A stretch of DNA of 35,400 nucleotides from Clostridium sp. (GTDB lineage Bacteria; Bacillota; Clostridia; Acetivibrionales; Acetivibrionaceae). Every line of letters begins with the position of its first letter. Positions within the stretch are counted from its first letter, which is position 1. The notes beneath the pieces are model-generated. The model saw only the letters and a program-made list of their open reading frames with translations. It was not told where the DNA came from and did not search any database. Both the position numbers and the translations under genes were made by a program. The DNA is taken from assembly GCA_012517995.1 (NCBI GenBank), contig JAAYTS010000018.1:1-35400 (forward strand), given 5' to 3'. This document shows, piece after piece, positions 1 to 8,014 of this stretch.

Positions 1-424
1 CCTTTGGTTTTTTCTCTGACTTCTTACTTTTCTTTTTCCCTTTGCTGTCTTTAGCATCTTCTTTACTTTCAAATGGAACTTCATAGTTAGGATCAACTTC
101 TTTTAAATATTCTATAGCTTTTACACAGTTTTTTTCTTTATCTATTACTTTTTTAAATGTGTGGGCGGCATTTTCATAATCTTCTATATAAGTATAAAAA
201 ATACCTAAAAGATTTATTGCTTCATGAAATTCGGGATTTAATGAAATAGCCTTCTTAAGCTGTATTATAGCAATATCCTCACTTTTAGCCTTAAAATCCT
301 CCAAAGCTTTATTATAAAGGACAATGGAATTTCTAACATTATCAGGCATATCTTTGTTGTTCTCTAACAGTTTATCCAAATCCAATGGAGGATAGTTTAA
401 AAGCTCTTTCTTAAAATCCATCAT
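1..424 (-). CDS. TPR-repeat protein (N-terminal part; gene runs off the window)
   Basis: Reverse-strand reading from ATG at 424 (MMDFKKELLNYPPLDLDKLLENNKDMPDNVRNSIVLYNKALEDFKAKSEDIAIIQLKKAISLNPEFHEAINLLGIFYTYIEDYENAAHTFKKVIDKEKNC...) after a GGAGGTGGC SD; TPR-like helix pattern; lysine-rich tail. Confidence 0.75.
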   Translation of the reverse strand, partial: MMDFKKELLNYPPLDLDKLLENNKDMPDNVRNSIVLYNKALEDFKAKSEDIAIIQLKKAISLNPEFHEAINLLGIFYTYIEDYENAAHTFKKVIDKEKNCVKAIEYLKEVDPNYEVPFESKEDAKDSKGKKKSKKSEKKPK

Positions 425-470
425 GCCACCTCCTAGTTTTGCACTGTAACTGACAAAAGTTTGGAAGGCT

Positions 471-1787
471 TTAACTTCCATCACTTCCGTAAGTTCTACC
501 TTTTTCTAAAGTTTTAAACAAGCCCCTCATAGTTCCTACAAAACTTAAAGAGCCATAAGCACAAACAATACCATCTTCCCATGCATCATTAATACTCATT
601 CTTACTGCATATTCTATTGTATCACTAACTACAACATTATTACAATAGTGCCTTGCTATTTTTGCTAATTCTTTTGCCTCCACTCCCCTTTTATTTTCTA
701 AATTTATAATTATAAATTTAGAAGCTATATAAGAACACTCTTTTATCATTGAAATATAATCTTTATCTGCAAAAATCCCTGTAATAAATATAATTTTTTT
801 ATTAGGAAAATATGTTTCTAAATTTTCCCTTAAAATCTTTGCTCCACTCAGATTATGAGCTCCATCTATAATAAATACAGGGTTTCTTTTCAAAACTTCA
901 AATCTGCCCGGCCATTTTGCCAAAAAAAGTCCTCTTTTTATGGCAGTCTCACTTATGTTATAACCCTTTTTTATCAGTACATCTATAGTATCCATGGCCA
1001 ATGCAGCATTATTTATTTGATGTCTGCCTAATAAATTTATTTTAATAGACTCTCTCTTAGCATAATCAAATTCTTGTCCATTTATAGAAGACTTTTTAAT
1101 ATTTATTTTGCTAATATCTGTTTTTATTAAAGTAGCATTCTTTTTTTTGCAAACATCTTCAATAACTTTTTCCACTTCTTCTTTTTGAGGATATAATATA
1201 ACACAAGATTTTTCTTTTATAATACCGGCTTTTTCATAAGCAATTTCAGATAAGGTGTTTCCTAATTTGCTGGTATGGTCATAACTAATATTAGATATTA
1301 CCGAAACTAAAGAGCTTTTTATTACGTTGGTAGAATCAAGACGCCCTCCAAGACCAACTTCTAAAAGGACAATATCACAATTTATACTATAAAAATACCA
1401 AAATGCAGTAGCAGTTAATATTTCAAACTCTGTAGGCTCAATGCTTTCTTTTTTTTTGGACATCAACTGAACTTTTTCTTTTACATATTGAAGACTATTG
1501 GCAAAATCTTCTTTTGAAATTATTTTGCCATTTGCCCAAATACAGTCCTCAAGGCTTTCAATGCAGGGAGAAGTAAATCTCCCCACACTATACCCTGATT
1601 TATTTAATATGCTGCTTATCATAGCTATAGTAGAACCTTTTCCATTGGTGCCAGCAACATGTATGCACTTTAACTTTTCTTGAGGATTACCCATTAAATC
1701 TAATAATTTTTTTATCCTTTCAAGCCCAAGATTAATGCCTAGTAGCGACCTTTCATTTACATAATCAACAGCCTCTTGGTAATTCAT
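471..1787 (-). CDS. folC: Bifunctional folylpolyglutamate synthase/dihydrofolate synthase
   Basis: Mur-ligase-like motifs: HVAGTNGKGST, GRFTSP, LLEVGLGGRLDSTNV, WPGRFEVL, IIDGAHN. Confidence 0.95.
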   Translation of the reverse strand: MNYQEAVDYVNERSLLGINLGLERIKKLLDLMGNPQEKLKCIHVAGTNGKGSTIAMISSILNKSGYSVGRFTSPCIESLEDCIWANGKIISKEDFANSLQYVKEKVQLMSKKKESIEPTEFEILTATAFWYFYSINCDIVLLEVGLGGRLDSTNVIKSSLVSVISNISYDHTSKLGNTLSEIAYEKAGIIKEKSCVILYPQKEEVEKVIEDVCKKKNATLIKTDISKINIKKSSINGQEFDYAKRESIKINLLGRHQINNAALAMDTIDVLIKKGYNISETAIKRGLFLAKWPGRFEVLKRNPVFIIDGAHNLSGAKILRENLETYFPNKKIIFITGIFADKDYISMIKECSYIASKFIIINLENKRGVEAKELAKIARHYCNNVVVSDTIEYAVRMSINDAWEDGIVCAYGSLSFVGTMRGLFKTLEKGRTYGSDGS

Positions 1788-1813
1788 TTAATCCACCTCA
1801 TGCAAAACCAGCA

Positions 1814-4549
1814 TTATTCATCTATTCCGCAGCATTTTTTGTACTTCTTTCCACTTCCACATGGACAACTGTCATTTCGACCCACTTTTTTACTGCTTCT
1901 TACAACAGGTTTTCTTCCCTGTTCTCCATGAGATGCAGATATTGGCTGTGCAACTTTTTGACGCTCAGGTATACGGTTTTTATCAACACGAGTATTTAAA
2001 ATAACTTTCACAGCATCATCCTGGATATTCCGAACCATCTCTTCAAACATTTCAAATCCTTCAAATTTATACTCAATTACAGGATCTTTTTGTCCAAATG
2101 CTCTAAGCCTTATACCCTGCTGCAATTGATCCATTGCATCTATGTGATCCATCCATTTTTGGTCTACAACCCTTAAAAGAATCACTCTCTCCAGCTCTCT
2201 CATAAGTTCAGAACCAATTTCTTCTTCTTTTTTCTCGTATTTATCAACCATAATTTTAAATATTTTTTCCTTAAGGGTTTCCTGTGTCATGCTTTCCATA
2301 TCATCTTTGCTAAATTCAAGGGCACCTTCATAAAGATAAGGAAGTTCAGCATATGTCTTTAATCCTTTCCAATCCCAAAAGTCAGGATAGGGACTTTCGC
2401 TGCAGTAAAGTGTAACTAATCTATCGGCAATTTCTTTCATCATCTTAATAAAACTATCTTTAATGTTTTTGCCGTCCAACACTTCCTTTCTTTGGGCATA
2501 AATAACTTCTCTTTGTTTATTCATAACATCATCATACTGAAGTACATTTTTTCTAATTGAAAAGTTCTTTCCTTCCACTCTCTTTTGTGCGTTTTCAATG
2601 GCATTAGACAACATTCTGTTTTCAATAGCTTGATCCTCTTCAAGTCCTAGCGTATCAACAACCTTAGTTAACCTATCTGAACCAAAAAGTCTCATTAAGT
2701 CATCTTCTAAGGAAATATAAAATCTTGATAACCCCGGGTCACCCTGACGTCCTGCACGTCCTCTAAGCTGGTTATCTATACGCCTTGACTCATGTCTTTC
2801 AGTACCAATTATATAAAGCCCACCAGCTTCTATCACCTTTTCACGTTCAGCATCTGTTATTTTTTTGTATTCAGCATTTAGCTGTCTAAAAACTTTTCTA
2901 GCTTCAATTACTTCTTCATTGTCAGTATCATTAAAGCCGGTAGCTTCATTAATTAGATTTTCATCATAACCTCTTTTTTTCATTTCCTGTTTTGCCATAT
3001 ATTCTGCATTACCACCAAGGACAATGTCGGTACCACGACCAGCCATGTTAGTGGCAATTGTAACTGCTCCCAATTTACCTGCCTGTGCAATTATAGCAGC
3101 CTCTTTTTCATGATATTTAGCATTCAAAACCTGATGAGGTACTCCTCTTTTTTTAAGCATAAGGCTTAAAATTTCTGACTTTTCAATTGATATTGTACCA
3201 ATTAGTACAGGCTGACCTCTTTTATGACATTCAACTATGTCGTCTATAACTGCATTAAACTTGCCAACCTCAGTTTTGTAAACGCAGTCAGGCATATCAG
3301 CTCTGGCAACTGGAACATTTGTAGGAATAATAATTACGTCCAAATTATAAGTGGTTCTAAATTCCTGCTCTTCTGTCTGAGCTGTTCCTGTCATACCTGC
3401 TAACTTTTTATACATTCTAAAATAATTCTGGAATGTAATAGTGGCAAGTGTTTTACTCTCTCTTTCCACCTTCACCCCTTCTTTAGCTTCAATTGCCTGG
3501 TGAAGACCATTGCTGTAACGTCTTCCATACATCAAACGTCCAGTAAATTCATCTACAATAATTATCTGACCGTCTTTTACCACATAATCTCTATCTCTAT
3601 GCATAAGCCCATGTGCCCTTAACGCTTGATTTAAATGATGGGATATTGTCATATTGTCAGGATCAGATAAGTTTTCAATTCCAAAAAACTCTTCTGCTTT
3701 TTTTATCCCGTCATCTGTAAGTGTGGCGGTATGAGCTTTTTCATCCACAATATAATCTGCTTCTACATCATCCATATGCTGTTTATCATCTGTCTCTTTA
3801 AACACCTTTGCTTTAAGTCTTCTCACAAAAGTATCTGCTACAGTATAAAGCTCTGTAGATTTATCTCCTGCACCTGATATAATAAGGGGGGTTCTTGCTT
3901 CATCCACTAAAATACTGTCAACTTCGTCCACTATTGCATAATGTAATTCCCTCTGAACCATATCTTCTTTGTAGATTACCATATTATCCCTTAAATAATC
4001 AAATCCAAACTCATTATTTGTACCATAAGTTATATCACATGAATAAGCCTTTCTTCTTGTTGCATTGTCAAGTCCGTGAATAATAAGTCCTACACTAAGA
4101 CCTAAAAAATTGTACACCTTTCCCATCCACTCGCTGTCACGCTTTGCAAGATAATCGTTTACAGTAACCACATGAACGCCCTTTCCCTCAAGAGCATTTA
4201 AATAAACCGGAAGGGTTGCAACCAATGTTTTTCCCTCTCCTGTTTTCATCTCTGCAATTCTTCCCTGATGAAGAACAATTCCACCTATCAATTGAACTTT
4301 AAAATGCCTCATTCCCAATACTCTTTTTGAAGCTTCCCTTACAACTGCAAAAGCTTCTGGCAAAATATCATCTAATGTTTCTCCTTCTTTAAGTCTCTTT
4401 TTAAAATGAGGAGTCATTGCTTTTAGCTCATCATCGGTCATAGCCTGCATTTTTTTCTCTAGGCTTTCTATCTTTTCAACAATAGGCATTATTCTTTTTA
4501 ACTCTCTATCACTATAACTTCCTATAATTTTTTCAATTAGTTTTAACAT
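1814..4549 (-). CDS. secA: Preprotein translocase subunit SecA
   Basis: [58 protein letters not shown]-terminal zinc motif [13 protein letters not shown]. Confidence 0.98.
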   Translation of the reverse strand: MLKLIEKIIGSYSDRELKRIMPIVEKIESLEKKMQAMTDDELKAMTPHFKKRLKEGETLDDILPEAFAVVREASKRVLGMRHFKVQLIGGIVLHQGRIAEMKTGEGKTLVATLPVYLNALEGKGVHVVTVNDYLAKRDSEWMGKVYNFLGLSVGLIIHGLDNATRRKAYSCDITYGTNNEFGFDYLRDNMVIYKEDMVQRELHYAIVDEVDSILVDEARTPLIISGAGDKSTELYTVADTFVRRLKAKVFKETDDKQHMDDVEADYIVDEKAHTATLTDDGIKKAEEFFGIENLSDPDNMTISHHLNQALRAHGLMHRDRDYVVKDGQIIIVDEFTGRLMYGRRYSNGLHQAIEAKEGVKVERESKTLATITFQNYFRMYKKLAGMTGTAQTEEQEFRTTYNLDVIIIPTNVPVARADMPDCVYKTEVGKFNAVIDDIVECHKRGQPVLIGTISIEKSEILSLMLKKRGVPHQVLNAKYHEKEAAIIAQAGKLGAVTIATNMAGRGTDIVLGGNAEYMAKQEMKKRGYDENLINEATGFNDTDNEEVIEARKVFRQLNAEYKKITDAEREKVIEAGGLYIIGTERHESRRIDNQLRGRAGRQGDPGLSRFYISLEDDLMRLFGSDRLTKVVDTLGLEEDQAIENRMLSNAIENAQKRVEGKNFSIRKNVLQYDDVMNKQREVIYAQRKEVLDGKNIKDSFIKMMKEIADRLVTLYCSESPYPDFWDWKGLKTYAELPYLYEGALEFSKDDMESMTQETLKEKIFKIMVDKYEKKEEEIGSELMRELERVILLRVVDQKWMDHIDAMDQLQQGIRLRAFGQKDPVIEYKFEGFEMFEEMVRNIQDDAVKVILNTRVDKNRIPERQKVAQPISASHGEQGRKPVVRSSKKVGRNDSCPCGSGKKYKKCCGIDE

Positions 4550-4564
4550 ATCAAAACCTCCAAC

Positions 4565-5158
4565 TTAAATTTTTATGTCCGCCTCACATGTTTTTTTATA
4601 TGAACTATTGATCATCTCAAGTACAAATACAAATAATCCAACTGCTACAATATAATCACCAATGCTTAAAACATACGCACCTTTGCCTAAAAAACCAGGG
4701 ATATAAAATATATCTGCCAAAAAATTCAGCTTTGTTAATTCACTCATAACAATATGTTTGTTATCTGCACCACTTTTCAATAATTCTATAAACTCTGGCA
4801 TATCCACCTTTTCTAATTTTTCTAAAGATACCGGCATCCTTCCTCCGTTTACCATCATAACCAATGCATTTAATGAGGCACCCAATGCTATTATCCACAA
4901 ACCCAAATGCTTCCTGTTATACCATAAGACAATAAACAACAGTGTAAAAACCACTCCTTGGGTTATCTGGCTGTATTTTGCAATAAAAACTAATCCCTTC
5001 ATTGAAAGAATCCTTGTAACAGTCTGTATTCCAAAGGCAATAAATGCCAGCCATACTTTTTCCAGTGTGATACATGATATATCAAACTTTCTTTTTTTAA
5101 CAGTTCCAACAAGCACTCCAAGGATAATTGCCAAAAGGATAACAAGCAAATACAGCAT
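4565..5158 (-). CDS. Membrane protein, DUF5317-like
   Basis: Multiple TM helices, motif NGGRMPVS, gene directly upstream of secA; family name from recall. Confidence 0.6.
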   Translation of the reverse strand: MLYLLVILLAIILGVLVGTVKKRKFDISCITLEKVWLAFIAFGIQTVTRILSMKGLVFIAKYSQITQGVVFTLLFIVLWYNRKHLGLWIIALGASLNALVMMVNGGRMPVSLEKLEKVDMPEFIELLKSGADNKHIVMSELTKLNFLADIFYIPGFLGKGAYVLSIGDYIVAVGLFVFVLEMINSSYKKTCEADIKI

Positions 5159-5243
5159 GTCTTCACCTCACTTTTTCATAAAAAGGACACAGCACTTCCG
5201 CAAGAATTAATGGCAATGCAATATTTTAGAAAAATATAATATT

Positions 5244-5615
5244 TTACATTATCGGAGGGGATAAATCAGATGAATTCAGCACTATTTTTTTGTCTTTTTT
5301 AAAAGACAACGGTCTAAAGGAAATTTTTGAATGGTAACCAATATATATGTTTTGCTGCAATATATAATTAAAACCAATCCAAAATTTACTTAAATTGTTT
5401 TTTGTCTTTATAATATAAGAACTGCCATAAGCAGTACTAAATGAAGATTCATTATTATTTTCCTCATCTATGCACATATTTCTTTTTTCAGACACAGCTA
5501 AAAACCCTGTATCTACATATAAACCAGAGCTGAACAAATATTCTGCTAGATTTACCGTTCCATCTGAGGTTAATGCTGATAAAATCAGCAAACTAACAAA
5601 AATTCTGCTTAACAT
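5244..5615 (-). CDS. Hypothetical protein with signal-like N-terminus (start revised to internal ATG)
   Basis: ORF 5244..5651; the internal ATG at 5615 follows an AAGGAAGG SD; N-terminus MLSRIFVSLLILSALTSDG is hydrophobic. Confidence 0.5.
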   Translation of the reverse strand: MLSRIFVSLLILSALTSDGTVNLAEYLFSSGLYVDTGFLAVSEKRNMCIDEENNNESSFSTAYGSSYIIKTKNNLSKFWIGFNYILQQNIYIGYHSKISFRPLSFKKDKKIVLNSSDLSPPIM

Positions 5616-5730
5616 TAATACCTTCCTTATTTTAAATCTAAATATCACCATTAATTGAAATATTATTACTGTAATAATATCTTATTTTCAAAATATAATC
5701 AATATATAAAATATATAATAAAAAAGCGTT

Positions 5731-6021
5731 TTACTTATCAGCTAGCCTGTCCAAAATAATTTTATATCCATCGGCACCATAAAGTAGGGCCTTATTTACT
5801 CTGCTTATTGTCGCCGTACTTGCACCAGTTTTTTCACTTATATCAGTATATGTTTTGCCTTCTCTTAGCATTTTTGCAACTTCAAGCCTTTGAGCCAATG
5901 CCTTTATCTCAGATATAGTGCAAATATCTTCAAAAAAACTATAACACTCATCTATATTTTTAAGAAGTAATATTGCTTCAAATAACTTATCTGTCATTTC
6001 ATCTTTTATCTTTTTATTCAT
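5731..6021 (-). CDS. YerC/YecD family TrpR-related DNA-binding protein
   Basis: 96 aa; ...ICTISEIKALAQRLEVAKMLREGKTYTDISEKTGASTATISRVNKALLYGADGY matches the TrpR/YerC helix-turn-helix family. Confidence 0.9.
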   Translation of the reverse strand: MNKKIKDEMTDKLFEAILLLKNIDECYSFFEDICTISEIKALAQRLEVAKMLREGKTYTDISEKTGASTATISRVNKALLYGADGYKIILDRLADK

Positions 6022-6246
6022 TGCCTAGCTTACGCTCCCACATCTTTAAGTTTACAAAATTTTTTCTCTTCCTTCTGAAATTACAATATCAGCTTTTTTA
6101 TAAAAGGTCAAGAGTTTAGCTGTGGCTACTTTACACCCTTTAGCATTTTGATATTTAGAAATATGTACTGCTTTTGAAAAATTATACTGAAAATTTAAAT
6201 AAACTTTTAGATTTACAACATCAACAAGGCAACAACTTTTACAGTT

Positions 6247-6338
6247 CCTTCTAACGCTACTCCAACCTCTACTCTAACTTCTCATCCTACTCCAACTTCT
6301 ATCCTCACTCTAACTTCTAACCCCACTCTAACTTCTAA
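6247..6338. repeat. Degenerate ~18-bp tandem repeat (about 5 units), consensus ACTCTAACTTCTAACCCC
   Basis: Units seen: actccaacctct / actctaacttctcatcct / actccaacttctatcctc / actctaacttctaacccc / actctaacttctaaaaat. Confidence 0.75.
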
Positions 6339-6469
6339 AAATTTCATTAAAAAAAAGAGAATGTCAGTTAAAATTTAGGAAGATTCAAATCCCTCATATA
6401 GTTTTTTAGTAAGTGTTCCGTTGCTTTTATTAAATTTTTTTGTCGAATTTTAAGAAGTTTCAGCATTAT

Positions 6470-6499
6470 GTTACATAATATGATTTTTTGTTGTATTAT
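6470..6499 (+). promoter_or_regulatory. Putative sigma-A promoter (GTTACA-18-TATTAT) with its -35 inside the palindrome ATTATGTTACATAAT (6465-6479)
   Basis: Read directly; -10 matches 5/6 and -35 4/6 of consensus; 15-bp inverted repeat with a single central unpaired base. Confidence 0.35.
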
Positions 6500-6549
6500 C
6501 ATCTTAGTGATTCTTAAGTAAGTAATTCTTAAAAGTTACTCCCCTAAAT

Positions 6550-6597
6550 CCCGTGGCATTCTCCCGTCTCTTCTTGGAATGCGCGGGACATTTTTTT
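6550..6597 (+). terminator. Intrinsic terminator-like hairpin upstream of cca, not preceded by a plus-strand CDS
   Basis: CCCG-TG-GCATTC ... GAATGC-G-CGGG followed by ACATTTTTTT. Confidence 0.75.
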
Positions 6598-6706
6598 ATC
6601 AATAGTTTTCCATAATATTCCTTTAAAACATTTTTCTTTTTGATAATAATATTATTATACATTATAATTATTTATAATTATATATTAAAAACAAAGGACA
6701 GTTGTT

Positions 6707-8014
6707 ATGTGGAAAAAAAACACTTTAAATCTACACCATGATATTTTATACATTATTAATGTGCTAAACAGCAATAATTATGAAGCATACTTAGTTGGTG
6801 GATGTGTGAGAGATTTTTTATTGGAAAGAAAACCGACAGATTGGGACATTGCCACCAATGCAAAGCCTTCTGATATAAAAAAACTATTTGAAAAAACAAT
6901 TGATACTGGTTTAAAGCATGGAACATTTACAGTGGTGTTAAATAAAAAAAATTATGAAATAACTACCTATAGAAAAAAACAAAACTTAAAAAGTGATTTG
7001 TCAGTACGGGACTTTACAATTAATGCAATAGCTTATCACCCAAAAGAAGGATTTATAGATCCTTTCTTTGGTGTTGAAGATATAAAAAATTCAATAGTAC
7101 GCTGTGTTGGAAAAGCAAAAGAGCGTTTTTTAGAAGACCCTCTTAGGATGCTAAGAGCCATTCGTTTTTCTTCAACTTTAAAATTTGAAATTGATGAAAA
7201 TATTATAAATGCTATAAAGGAAAACTGCCATCTTATAGACCAGGTAAGTTTTGAACGAATCAGGGATGAGATTTCAAAAATATTGTGCTCTGACAATCCT
7301 TTTAACATGGTAATATTAAAAGATACAGGACTTTTAAAAAATATAATGCCGGAATTTGACATATGTTTTGAAACTTCCCAAAACCATCCTTACCATTTAT
7401 ACAATGTGGCAATTCACTCTCTGCACACCGTGAAAAAAATTGAAAATAAAAAACATTTAAGATGGACTATGCTTCTTCACGACACTGGAAAAGCTGTAAC
7501 TAAAACCACCGATTCTAAAGGAATTGACCACTTTTACAACCACGGTGAACAAAGCGTTTTTATTGCAAAAAAAGTGCTTGAACGGTTTAAATTTGATAAT
7601 AAAACAATATACAAAGTATTAACCCTTATAAAACATCATGACAGGACAATATCACCCACTTATAAATCTGTAAAAAAAGCTATAAATGCTGTGGGAGAAG
7701 ATATTTTTTTAGACCTTTTAAAAGTGCAAGAAGCAGATAGAAGGGGGCAGAATTTAAAGTACTCAAATAAGGGAATTGAAAAATTACAAAAAATTAAAGA
7801 AATTTATTTTGATGTTATTAAAAATAATCACTGCTTTAAATTAGGTGATTTAGCTGTAAATGGTAATGATTTAATTGGGCTAGGTTTTAAAGAAGGAAAA
7901 GAAATAGGCAATATTTTAAATGCTTTATTAGGCATGGTTATTGAAAATCCTCAGTTAAATGAAAAAGAAAAACTTTTAAAAATTGTCCTTGAAAATTTTA
8001 CTCCTTCTTTTTGA
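6707..8014 (+). CDS. cca: CCA tRNA nucleotidyltransferase with HD domain
   Basis: YLVGGCVRDFLLERKPTDWDIATNAKP, RDFTINAIAY, DPLRMLRAIRFS, HD motif LLHDTGKA; SD AAAGGA. Confidence 0.95.
   Translation: MWKKNTLNLHHDILYIINVLNSNNYEAYLVGGCVRDFLLERKPTDWDIATNAKPSDIKKLFEKTIDTGLKHGTFTVVLNKKNYEITTYRKKQNLKSDLSVRDFTINAIAYHPKEGFIDPFFGVEDIKNSIVRCVGKAKERFLEDPLRMLRAIRFSSTLKFEIDENIINAIKENCHLIDQVSFERIRDEISKILCSDNPFNMVILKDTGLLKNIMPEFDICFETSQNHPYHLYNVAIHSLHTVKKIENKKHLRWTMLLHDTGKAVTKTTDSKGIDHFYNHGEQSVFIAKKVLERFKFDNKTIYKVLTLIKHHDRTISPTYKSVKKAINAVGEDIFLDLLKVQEADRRGQNLKYSNKGIEKLQKIKEIYFDVIKNNHCFKLGDLAVNGNDLIGLGFKEGKEIGNILNALLGMVIENPQLNEKEKLLKIVLENFTPSF

Noticed and set aside
4758-5210. 150-aa plus-strand ORF
   Set aside because: Fully antisense to the better-supported DUF5317-like gene; no family motif; likely fortuitous.
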